DNA of 60,723 nt. It comes from Symbiobacterium terraclitae. Lineage in GTDB: Bacteria; Bacillota; Sulfobacillia; Symbiobacteriales; Symbiobacteriaceae. Under the pieces are notes generated by a model. The model saw only the letters and a list, made by a program, of their open reading frames with translations. It made no database searches and was not told where the DNA came from. Below, piece after piece: positions 53,900-60,723 of this stretch; positions within the stretch are counted from its first letter, which is position 1, and the number at the start of each line of letters is the position of its first letter. A program made the translations under genes and the position numbers. The DNA lies in contig NZ_JAGGLG010000027.1 in assembly GCF_017874315.1 (NCBI RefSeq), forward strand, positions 1-60,723, read 5' to 3'.

Positions 53900-55855
53900 A
53901 TGACCAAGTTCTACATCACGACGCCCATCTACTATCCCAGCAGCAAGCTGCACATCGGTCACTCCTACACGACCGTAGCGGCGGACGCGCTGGCGCGCTA
54001 CCACCGCCGGCTGGGGCACGAGACCTACTTCCTGACCGGCACGGACGAGCACGGCCAGAAGATCGAGCGGGCGGCCATCGCCGAGGGCAAGACGCCGATC
54101 CAGTTCGTCGACGAGATCGTCGCCGGCATCAAGGAGCTCTGGTCGGCGCTGCACATCTCGTACGACGACTTCATCCGCACCACGGAGCCGCGCCACAAGC
54201 GGGTGGTGCAGAAGATCTTCAGGCAGCTCTACGACCAGGGCGACATCTACAAGTCGTCCTACGAGGGCTGGTACTGCACCCCCTGCGAGACCTTCTGGAT
54301 CGAGGGCAAGCTGAAGGAGGGCAACCTCTGCCCCGACTGCGGCCGCCCGGTGGAGTGGACCAAGGAGGAGAGCTACTTCTTCCGCCTCTCCAAGTATGCC
54401 GACCGGCTGCTTCAGCACATCGAGGAGACCGACTTCATCCAGCCCGCCTCCCGGAAGAACGAGATGGTCTCCTTCATCAAGCAGGGCCTGGAGGACCTGT
54501 GCGTCTCCCGCTCGACGGTGCGCTGGGGCATCCCCGTGCCCATCGATGAGCGGCAGACGATCTATGTGTGGATCGACGCGCTTTCCAACTATATCACCGC
54601 CCTGGGCTGGGGGACCGAGAACGACGAGCTGTACCGGAAGTTCTGGCCCGCAGACGTCCACCTGGTGGGCAAGGAGATCGTGCGGTTCCACACCATCATC
54701 TGGCCCTGCATCCTGATGGCGCTGGGCCTGCCCCTGCCCAAGAAGGTCTTCGGCCACGGCTGGCTGCTGTTCGGCACCCAGGCGGAGAAGATGTCCAAGT
54801 CCAAGGGCAACGTCGTCGACCCGTTCGTCCTCATCGAGAAGTACGGCCTGGACGCCGTCCGGTACTACCTTCTGCGGGAGGTCCCGTTCGGCTCCGACGG
54901 CACCTACACCGAGGACGCCTTCATCCTGCGCACCAACACCGACCTGGCCAACGACCTGGGGAACCTGCTCTCCCGCACCACCCAGATGATTAACAAATTC
55001 GCCGGCGGCCAGGTGCCCGAGCCCGACCCCGCCACGGACGATCGGGTGCTCGCGGCCCTGGCGGAGCAGGTGGTCCGGGAGTACCAGGAGGCGATGGACC
55101 GGCTGGAGCTCTCCACGGCGCTGGCCGCCCTGTGGAAGCTGGTGGACCGGGCGAACAAGTATATCGACGAGCAGGCGCCCTGGGCCCTGGCCCGTGATGC
55201 GGCGAAGGCGGGGCAGCTGCGCAGCGTGCTCTACAGCCTTGCCGAGTCGCTGCGCATCCTGGCGGTGGCGCTCACCCCGTTCCTGATCCACACGCCGGAG
55301 CGCATCTGGGAGCAGCTGGGCCTGGATCCTGCGCAGGTGCGCACGCTGCCCTGGGAGGAGGCGATCGCCTGGGGCGGGCTGCAGCCCGGCACCACGATCC
55401 GCCGGGGCAACCCGCTGTTCCCCCGCATCGAGACCGCGAAGGAGGAGACGAGGGTGGAGCCGGTCACGGAGACAGCGCAGGCTGCGGCGCCTGCGGCACC
55501 GGCCGCGGAGCCCGTGGAGGGCGTGGCCCAGATCGAGTACGACGACTTTGCCAAGGTGGACCTGCGGGTCGCCGAGATCGTCGAAGCGGAGCGGGTTCCC
55601 AAGGCTGACCGGCTGCTCCGGCTGCAGCTCTCCGTGGGCGGGGAGCGCCGTCAGATCGTTTCGGGTATCGCGCAGTACTACGCGCCGGAGGAGCTGATCG
55701 GGAAGCGGATCATCCTGGTCAGCAACCTCAAGCCGAAGAAACTGCGGGGGATCGAGTCCCACGGCATGCTGCTGGCCGCTACCGCGGAGGACGGCAGCCT
55801 CAGCCTGGTCACCCTCGACAAGCCGAACTTCCCGACCGGCATGCGCGTCAAGTAG
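53900..55855 (+). CDS. metG: Methionyl-tRNA synthetase
   Basis: A 651-residue class I synthetase. HIGH motif at residues 18-21 (KLHIGHSY), KMSKS at 297-301, zinc-binding CTPC...CPDC at ~127-148, anticodon-binding helices in the middle, and a C-terminal tRNA-binding (Trbp111-like) domain (~550-651: YDDFAKVDLRVAEIVEAERV). It charges tRNA-Met. ATG at 53900 follows GGAGGAGG. Regulated by the preceding T-box. Confidence 0.97.
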   Translation: MTKFYITTPIYYPSSKLHIGHSYTTVAADALARYHRRLGHETYFLTGTDEHGQKIERAAIAEGKTPIQFVDEIVAGIKELWSALHISYDDFIRTTEPRHKRVVQKIFRQLYDQGDIYKSSYEGWYCTPCETFWIEGKLKEGNLCPDCGRPVEWTKEESYFFRLSKYADRLLQHIEETDFIQPASRKNEMVSFIKQGLEDLCVSRSTVRWGIPVPIDERQTIYVWIDALSNYITALGWGTENDELYRKFWPADVHLVGKEIVRFHTIIWPCILMALGLPLPKKVFGHGWLLFGTQAEKMSKSKGNVVDPFVLIEKYGLDAVRYYLLREVPFGSDGTYTEDAFILRTNTDLANDLGNLLSRTTQMINKFAGGQVPEPDPATDDRVLAALAEQVVREYQEAMDRLELSTALAALWKLVDRANKYIDEQAPWALARDAAKAGQLRSVLYSLAESLRILAVALTPFLIHTPERIWEQLGLDPAQVRTLPWEEAIAWGGLQPGTTIRRGNPLFPRIETAKEETRVEPVTETAQAAAPAAPAAEPVEGVAQIEYDDFAKVDLRVAEIVEAERVPKADRLLRLQLSVGGERRQIVSGIAQYYAPEELIGKRIILVSNLKPKKLRGIESHGMLLAATAEDGSLSLVTLDKPNFPTGMRVK

Positions 55856-55866
55856 TCTGAGCCGCA

Positions 55867-55899
55867 TCTCCCCGGGTGCCTGACAGGCGCCCGGGGAGA
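55867..55899 (+). terminator. Terminator of metG
   Basis: A 15-bp near-perfect stem (TCTCCCCGGGTGCCT/AGGCGCCCGGGGAGA, three-base loop). No T-run follows. Confidence 0.75.
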
Positions 55900-55922
55900 C
55901 GAGCGATGAGGGGGCAGTATCC

Positions 55923-56714
55923 ATGCTGTTCAACACGCATTCACACGTGGACACGGGGCGGCAGTTCGCGGCCGACCGGGACGAGGTGGTGGAGAGGGCC
56001 CGTCAGATGGGCGTGAGCCAGCTGATGGTGATCGGCTTCGAAAAGGCGCTGCTGCCGGTGACCCTGGCGTTCGTCGAGCGGTACGACTGGGCCTGGGCGG
56101 CGGTCGGCATCCACCCGACCAGCGCGCTGGAGTGGGACCGCGACGCCGAGCGCATGCTCAGGGAGGCGGCCCGCCACCCGAAGGTGAAGGCGATCGGCGA
56201 GGTGGGGCTCGACTACTACTGGAAGGACAGCGCACCCTTCGAACTGCAGCGGGACGTGTTCCGGCAGCAGATCCGCCTGGCCCGGGACCTGGGGCTGCCG
56301 CTGGTGATCCACAACCGGGATGCCCACGAAGACGTGGTCCGCATCCTGGAGGAGGAGGGCGCCGGCGAGGTCGGCGGGATCATGCACTGCTTCTCCGGCG
56401 ACTGGGCGATCGCCGAGCGGTGCCTCGCCATGAACTTCTACATCGGGATCGGCGGCACGGTGACGTACAAGAACAACCCGACGGGGCGGGACGTGGCGCA
56501 GCGCCTCCCGCTCGACCGGATCGTGCTGGAGACCGACGACCCCTACCTCGCGCCGATGCCGCACCGCGGCAAGCGGAACGAGCCCGGGTACGTCAGGATC
56601 GTGGCCGAGTTCCTGGCCGAACTGCGCGGCACGACGCTCGAGGCGATCGCCGAGGCGACCAGCGCCAACGCCCGGCGCGTGCTGCGTATCGCCGACCCGG
56701 CTGGCGAAAGCTAG
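55923..56714 (+). CDS. tatD: TatD-family metal-dependent hydrolase (YabD-like)
   Basis: A 263-residue TIM-barrel nuclease/hydrolase. Metal ligands appear in NTHSHVD (usual family form DxHxH), IGEVGLDYYW, VIHNRDAHEDV, GGIMHCFSGD and LETDDPYLAP. The first motif carries Asn-Thr-His rather than Asp-x-His, a common TatD variation to note. Members act on DNA ends or D-aminoacyl-tRNA. ATG at 55923. Follows metG as in B. subtilis. Confidence 0.93.
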   Translation: MLFNTHSHVDTGRQFAADRDEVVERARQMGVSQLMVIGFEKALLPVTLAFVERYDWAWAAVGIHPTSALEWDRDAERMLREAARHPKVKAIGEVGLDYYWKDSAPFELQRDVFRQQIRLARDLGLPLVIHNRDAHEDVVRILEEEGAGEVGGIMHCFSGDWAIAERCLAMNFYIGIGGTVTYKNNPTGRDVAQRLPLDRIVLETDDPYLAPMPHRGKRNEPGYVRIVAEFLAELRGTTLEAIAEATSANARRVLRIADPAGES

Positions 56715-56741
56715 ACACGCCCATCCGCCCCTTGCAAGAAA

Positions 56742-56771
56742 AACCCGCACAGCCGCCTGGCTGTGCGGGTT
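56742..56771. terminator. Bidirectional terminator between tatD and the desulfidase gene
   Basis: A 13-bp perfect stem (AACCCGCACAGCC, loop GCCT, complement), with an A-run on the left and TCTG on the right, between convergent genes. Confidence 0.85.
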
Positions 56772-56780
56772 CTGTCGTAT

Positions 56781-57266
56781 TCAGCGCGCCTGCGACCCAC
56801 GGCTCCGGGCCGCCGGGTCCTGCGGATCGAACTGCCCGGACTCGGTGGCCGGAATCTGCCACCACGGGTCCACGGCGATGCCCGCCTCCGACAGCATTGC
56901 GGCGAGCTCCTCCATGAACACCCCGCGCCCGGGATCGCAGGAGGGGCTGGACTGGATGCCCATGCCCCCGACGATGGCGTACCCGTGCTGCCGGTAGACC
57001 TTCAGCTGCTCCACGAAGGGCTCCAGGATGCGCCGGCAGTGGCGCCGGTACTCCGGGGTATCGTACTGCGCATAGGTCATACCGGGGCGGTCCGGTCCGA
57101 GGAAGGTGAACTCCGGGCAGGGAAGTTGGAGTATCCCCCAGCCCTGTGCCTGAATCCATTCCACGGCATCCTTCATGATGCCGGTCGAGCGCGCATCGCC
57201 CGGGAAGACCGTGTTCTGGTTCAGCACGCAATGGGCCGTGATGATGACCTTCCGGCTACGCCGCAC
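56781..57266 (-). CDS. TudS-related (DUF523-like) putative desulfidase, CD3072 type
   Basis: A 161-residue protein with three conserved Cys: C13 (TAHCVLNQN), C50 (LPCPEFTFLG) and C110 (IQSSPSCDPGRG). These match the [4Fe-4S]-binding Cys set of TudS thiouracil desulfidases (CPE and SPSC motifs). Enzymes of this group remove sulfur from thiolated bases. The GTG at 57266 lies within the end of the ECF S-component gene (11-base overlap), so the two are translationally coupled. I recall CD3072 and CD3073 as an annotated neighbour pair; I could not check it here. Confidence 0.75.
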   Translation of the reverse strand: MRRSRKVIITAHCVLNQNTVFPGDARSTGIMKDAVEWIQAQGWGILQLPCPEFTFLGPDRPGMTYAQYDTPEYRRHCRRILEPFVEQLKVYRQHGYAIVGGMGIQSSPSCDPGRGVFMEELAAMLSEAGIAVDPWWQIPATESGQFDPQDPAARSRGSQAR

Positions 57267-57825
57267 CGCTCTGCGACCTCCACGGCTGCATGGACCTGGG
57301 CAGCTGGCTTACGATCAGCGAGACCAGAACGGAACAGAGGATCTTGTCCACCAGGTTCGAGGCGATCCGAGGCAGGAAGGTCGCGGTGAAGATGCGGGCG
57401 CCGGTCTGGGAGAGCCACAGCACGAAGACATCCAGGGGGCCGCCGGTCAGGCCGCCGTACACCGCTACCGCGATGGGCGAACCGATGAGGGGGGCGACAA
57501 CCGAGAGGATCAGTCCGGTGATGACCGCCGTCACCAGCCCGAACTGGAACCGCCGGGCGATGAAGCCCACCGTGAGGCCGACGGCGCCGTTGACCAGACC
57601 GAAGGGGATGTTGGTGGGGCCGGCGGTCACGCCCAGCACCAGGTTGGTGATCAGGCCGACGCCGAAGGCCCACCAGGGGCCGTAGAGGACCGCGACGAAG
57701 ATGGTGCCGATCGTGTCCAGGAAGAGCAGCGGGATGTTGAGCGCCCCGACCACGGTTCCACCGATCACGTTCAGAGCGACGGCCAGTCCACATAGCGCAA
57801 GCAGGTAGATATTCCGGCGGTCCAT
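57256..57825 (-). CDS. ECF transporter substrate-binding (S) component, CD3073 type
   Basis: A 189-residue membrane protein with about six hydrophobic helices (YLLALCGLAVALNVIGGTV, TIGTIFVAVLYGPWWAFGVG, FGLVTAVITGLILSVVAPLI) and gly-rich loops, as in S components (GGTVVGALN, GPTNIPFGLVNGAVG). It captures the substrate for an ECF transporter. It diverges from ecfA1-A2-T and overlaps the desulfidase gene. Substrate unknown; the partner suggests a thiolated compound. Confidence 0.82.
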   Translation of the reverse strand: MDRRNIYLLALCGLAVALNVIGGTVVGALNIPLLFLDTIGTIFVAVLYGPWWAFGVGLITNLVLGVTAGPTNIPFGLVNGAVGLTVGFIARRFQFGLVTAVITGLILSVVAPLIGSPIAVAVYGGLTGGPLDVFVLWLSQTGARIFTATFLPRIASNLVDKILCSVLVSLIVSQLPRSMQPWRSQSGAA

Positions 57826-57911
57826 GTAAGTTCCCCCTAGTAAGAAGTTGTTACCCATTGGTAAGATAACAGATACGGACCGACAGGAAAAGCGGAAAAA
57901 GGTGAGCCCTA

Positions 57912-58727
57912 TTGCTGGAGTTGCAGGATGTATGGTACCGGTACCCGGGAGCAGAGAGCGATTCCGTGCAGGGCCTCTCCGTGACCATCGCAGAAGGCGA
58001 CTTCACGGCCATCCTGGGCCCGAACGGCTCCGGCAAGTCAACCCTGGCCCGCCTGCTCACCGGCCTCTGCCAGCCCACGCGCGGCCGGGTACTGGTCGAC
58101 GGGCGCGACACGCGCGACCGCGAGGCGCTCTGGGAGGTTCACCGCACCGTACAGTTGATCTTCCAGATCCCCGAGAACCAGATCGTGGGCACGAGCCTGG
58201 CCGAAGACGTGGCCTTCGGCCTCGCCAACATCGGCCTGCCCCAGGCGGAGATGGCTGAGCGCATCGCCTGGGCGCTTTCACTGGTGGGCCTCGGCGACCG
58301 GGCCGACGACTCGCCCCACTCGCTCTCGGGGGGCGAGAAGCAGCGGCTGGCCGTGGCGGCCGCGGTGGCGCTGGAGCCGCGCTATCTCGTGCTCGACGAG
58401 GCAACTGCGATGCTCGACCCCGGGGCGCGGCGAGAGCTGATGGCCATGCTCCTGCGCATCCGGAGCGAGCGGCGCCTCGGGCTCATCCACATCACCCACC
58501 ACTTCGAGGAGGTGCTGGAGGCCGACCGGGTGGTGCTCATGGACGGAGGGCGGCTTCAGCTGGTGGCGCCCCCGGCCGAACTGCTCTGCCGGCCCGACCT
58601 GCTCGCCGCCTGCGGCATCGAACTGCCCTACCTGCCCGCGCTGGCGGCCCGGCTGCGGCAGGGCGGGCTGACGGATCTGGCACCGAACCCAACACTCTCG
58701 GAAGTGGTGAAGCAGCTGTGCAGTTGA
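57912..58727 (+). CDS. ecfA1: ECF transporter ATPase EcfA1
   Basis: A 271-residue ATPase: Walker A GPNGSGKST (36-44), Q-loop LIFQIPENQIVG, signature LSGGEKQRLAVA, Walker B YLVLDEATAMLD, switch HITHHFEEV. TTG start at 57912. It drives vitamin or nutrient uptake with A2, T and an S component. It overlaps ecfA2 by 10 bases. Confidence 0.93.
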   Translation: MLELQDVWYRYPGAESDSVQGLSVTIAEGDFTAILGPNGSGKSTLARLLTGLCQPTRGRVLVDGRDTRDREALWEVHRTVQLIFQIPENQIVGTSLAEDVAFGLANIGLPQAEMAERIAWALSLVGLGDRADDSPHSLSGGEKQRLAVAAAVALEPRYLVLDEATAMLDPGARRELMAMLLRIRSERRLGLIHITHHFEEVLEADRVVLMDGGRLQLVAPPAELLCRPDLLAACGIELPYLPALAARLRQGGLTDLAPNPTLSEVVKQLCS

Positions 58728-59551
58728 GACTGGAGCAGGTCTCGTTCGCCTACCGGCGGGGGATGCCGGTGCTGCAGGAGATCAACGTGGCCCTTGCGGG
58801 CGGGGAGTTCGTGGCGCTGGCCGGGCGGTCTGGGTCGGGCAAGTCGACGCTGGTGCAGGTGATGAAAGGGCTGATCCGGCCCGACGCGGGGCGGATCAGC
58901 CTGGATGGGGAGGCGGCGGCGGACGGACTCTTCGATGCCGTCGGGCTGGTCTTCCAGTACCCCGAGCACCAGCTCTTCGCCCGCTCGGTCTACGACGACA
59001 TCGCCTTCGGCCCCCGGCGGCAGGGGCTGGCGGAGCTGCAGGTGGAAGAGCGCGTGCTGAATGCAATGGCGGCGATGGCGCTGGATCCGGTCCGCTACCG
59101 GGAGGCGAGCCCGTTCGAGCTGAGCGGTGGGGAGAAGCGGCGGGTGGCCATCGCTGGGGTGATCGCCCTGGAGCCGCGGTGGTTGCTCCTCGACGAGCCC
59201 ACGGCCGGGCTGGATGCGCGCGGCCGGAAGGCCCTGTTCACCCTCCTGGAGCGGCTGCGGCACGAGCGGGGCGTGGGCGTGCTGGTCGTGACTCACCGCC
59301 TCGAGGAGGTGCTGCCCTGCGCAACGCGGCTCGTGATCATGCAGGCCGGGCGAATCGCAGCTGATGGCGAACCGCTGGCCCTGCTCGCCGATGAGTCCCG
59401 CGTGAGGCAGATGGGGCTGGAGCCCCTGGAGGCCATCCAGCTCAGACAGCGGCTGCTGGCGCTCGGATGGCCGGCCCTGGATGCGCCCTGGGACGTGGAC
59501 CGGACGGCGGAGGCGCTGCTGGCCTACCGCAGAGGGAGGGGCGGGCGATGA
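58718..59551 (+). CDS. ecfA2: ECF transporter ATPase EcfA2
   Basis: A 277-residue ATPase: Walker A GRSGSGKST (36-44), Q-loop LVFQYPEHQLFA, signature LSGGEKRRVAIA, Walker B WLLLDEPTAGLD and VVTHRLEEV. GTG start overlapping ecfA1. The QYPEHQLF Q-loop is the form typical of A2. Pairs with EcfA1. Confidence 0.94.
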   Translation: MQLRLEQVSFAYRRGMPVLQEINVALAGGEFVALAGRSGSGKSTLVQVMKGLIRPDAGRISLDGEAAADGLFDAVGLVFQYPEHQLFARSVYDDIAFGPRRQGLAELQVEERVLNAMAAMALDPVRYREASPFELSGGEKRRVAIAGVIALEPRWLLLDEPTAGLDARGRKALFTLLERLRHERGVGVLVVTHRLEEVLPCATRLVIMQAGRIAADGEPLALLADESRVRQMGLEPLEAIQLRQRLLALGWPALDAPWDVDRTAEALLAYRRGRGGR

Positions 59552-60324
59552 TCGGTGCGCTGCTGTACCAGAGGCGCGGCTCCTGGGCCGAATCGTGGGA
59601 TCCCAGGGCGAAGCTGCTCTTCGTACTGTTCCTTGGCGTCGACCTGATGATCGATCACCGCCCGGGCTGGATGGTGCTGCGCGCGGCGGCCATCCTGCTC
59701 CTCTGGGTGCTCTCCCGGCTTCCCTGGCGCCTCCTGGGCTACACGCTGTTCTCGCTGTTGCTGCTCTTCGTCTCTACAATGGTTTATCACGTCTATATCG
59801 TGCCCGGAGGCGATCCGGGGTCCGGACTGGTGCGCGGCTCGATGATGTGCCTGCAGATCCTGGGCTTCGTGCTGCTGCTGGGCTTTCTGGTGCACACCAC
59901 GCCGCCGCTCGTGCTCGCGGAGGGGATGGAGGCGCTCTTGAGCCCCCTGAAGCGGCTGCGCGTGCCGGTGCACGAGGCGGTGATGATCTTCACCATCGCC
60001 CTGCGCTTCCTGCCGATCCTGGCCGGCGAGTTCGACAAGGTTCGGAAGGCGCAGATCGCCAGAGGCGCAGGCTTTCACCGGGGGCGGCTGAGCGAGCGGC
60101 TCCGGGGGCTCCTGCCGCTCCTGGTGCCCGTGATGGTCCAGGCGCTGATGCGGGCGGAGGAGCTGGCGACGGCCATGGAGGCGCGCTGCTATCGGGGCGA
60201 CGTGGGGCGAACACGCCTGCGCTGCTACCGCATGGGTCCGGCCGACTGGGCCGTGGTGGCGGTCGGTGCGGCCTGCCTGGTGAGTGGGCTGACATATGCT
60301 GTTCAGATGCTCGCGATGCGCTAG
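59548..60324 (+). CDS. ecfT: ECF transporter transmembrane coupling protein EcfT
   Basis: A 258-residue membrane protein. Five or so hydrophobic helices (LLFVLFLGVDLMI, LLGYTLFSLLLLFVSTMVYH, ILGFVLLLGFLV, AVVAVGAACLVSGLTY) with the coupling-helix ARG motif in AQIARGAGFH. It transmits ATP energy to the S component. The ATG at 59548 overlaps ecfA2 stop by four bases; longer frames start upstream without a ribosome site. Divergent from the S component. Confidence 0.92.
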   Translation: MIGALLYQRRGSWAESWDPRAKLLFVLFLGVDLMIDHRPGWMVLRAAAILLLWVLSRLPWRLLGYTLFSLLLLFVSTMVYHVYIVPGGDPGSGLVRGSMMCLQILGFVLLLGFLVHTTPPLVLAEGMEALLSPLKRLRVPVHEAVMIFTIALRFLPILAGEFDKVRKAQIARGAGFHRGRLSERLRGLLPLLVPVMVQALMRAEELATAMEARCYRGDVGRTRLRCYRMGPADWAVVAVGAACLVSGLTYAVQMLAMR

Positions 60325-60394
60325 CGGGCAACCAGCCACACGGCCCAAGTGATGATCCTGGTCGGTCTGACAGCTACTGGAAGGTCAAGGTGTG
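60325..60394 (+). other. Gap after ecfT
   Basis: 70 bases with no gene or clear terminator. rRNA promoters follow. Confidence 0.4.
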
Positions 60395-60423
60395 TTGACG
60401 AGGCCATGGGTGGGCAGTATACT
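60395..60423 (+). promoter_or_regulatory. rRNA operon promoter P1
   Basis: TTGACG (60395-60400) and TATACT (60418-60423), 17-base spacing. Confidence 0.85.
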
Positions 60424-60464
60424 AACATCTTGCTGGGCGGCGATGGCGGCCAGGATTTGGGCGG

Positions 60465-60493
60465 TTGACGCAGCAGCGTGAGCCTGCTAGAAT
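60465..60493 (+). promoter_or_regulatory. rRNA operon promoter P2
   Basis: TTGACG (60465-60470) and TAGAAT (60488-60493), 17-base spacing, 70 bases after P1. Confidence 0.85.
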
Positions 60494-60572
60494 CTCTCCT
60501 TGCCGCCGCCCGACGGCGGGGCTCACGGCGGAGGCGACCGGCTGGAAAGTCCGGATGGAACGAACTAGCCGG

Positions 60573-60601
60573 TTGACACGAGGCCGAGAGCTTGCTAAAC
60601 T
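60573..60601 (+). promoter_or_regulatory. rRNA operon promoter P3
   Basis: TTGACA (60573-60578) and TAAACT (60596-60601), 17-base spacing. It is the closest to the rRNA. Confidence 0.85.
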
Positions 60602-60703
60602 GAACAAGCTGTCGCCTGACGGCAGCGAGATCTCGAACCTTGAAAACTAGACAGTGCAGAGAGGGAAGCCTGCGAGTCGACGACTCCAAGGGAGCCAAGC
60701 AAA

Positions 60704-60723
60704 CTTTTCAACGGAGAGTTTGA
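60704..60723 (+). rRNA. rrs: 16S rRNA gene, 5' end only
   Basis: The window ends in ACGGAGAGTTTGA, the conserved start of bacterial 16S rRNA (Bacillus: CGGAGAGTTTGATCCTGG). The leader before it has CCTTGAAAACTAG, like Firmicute rRNA leaders. The exact first base is approximate and the gene runs past the window. Confidence 0.9.

Overview
The window is high-GC DNA from a spore-forming Firmicute-type bacterium. The evidence is the B. subtilis-like order yaaO-like decarboxylase, tmk, darA, holB, ricT, rsmI, abrB, metG, tatD; the sleB-ypeB spore-germination pair; perfect Spo0A boxes; T-box leaders; a bacillithiol gene (bshB2) beside its usual partner yojF; and GGAGG-type ribosome binding sites. 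Very high GC, frequent GTG/TTG starts and this gene mixture point to Symbiobacterium or a close relative. That assignment is inference; no database was searched.

Layout. 1-5.2 kb is an accessory zone: IS remnants, a partly duplicated small gene, a nucleotidyltransferase, a GNAT acetyltransferase and an AlkZ-like winged-helix protein. 5.4-12.8 kb holds a MOSC protein, a two-component system, a PCYCGC lipoprotein with a CcdA-like membrane protein, and a large beta-propeller protein. 13.1-20.6 kb holds a ParM-like actin plus bactofilin, a T-box-controlled aminotransferase, yojF-bshB2, an aldehyde:ferredoxin oxidoreductase with a MoaD-like protein, and a B3/B4-domain protein. 20.8-22.7 kb is ptsH-ptsI. 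22.9-35.0 kb has a heterodimeric ABC exporter pair and a TetR-controlled RND/adaptor/TolC-type operon with its own promoter, 16-bp palindromic operator and terminator.

35.1-41.5 kb contains a DUF4363/DUF421 pair, an Orn/Lys/Arg-type decarboxylase, a non-coding stretch with DnaA and Spo0A boxes, a LysM/PQQ-propeller protein and sleB-ypeB. 41.7-45.0 kb is a 2-oxoacid:ferredoxin oxidoreductase made of two fused genes (gamma-delta and alpha-beta). 45.2-56.7 kb is the replication and housekeeping core: DnaD-like, DnaI-like, second decarboxylase, tmk, darA, holB, ricT, rsmI, abrB, a methionine T-box, metG and tatD. 56.8-60.3 kb is an ECF transporter (EcfA1-A2-T) divergent from an S component and a TudS-like desulfidase. 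The window ends with three tandem rRNA promoters and the first bases of a 16S rRNA gene.

The most promising little-described system is the ECF transporter plus TudS-related desulfidase, read here as possible uptake and desulfuration of a thiolated compound. Next are the DnaA/Spo0A box cluster, the alanine-type T-box before an aminotransferase, the ParM-bactofilin pair and the RND-TolC operon in a Firmicute-type genome.
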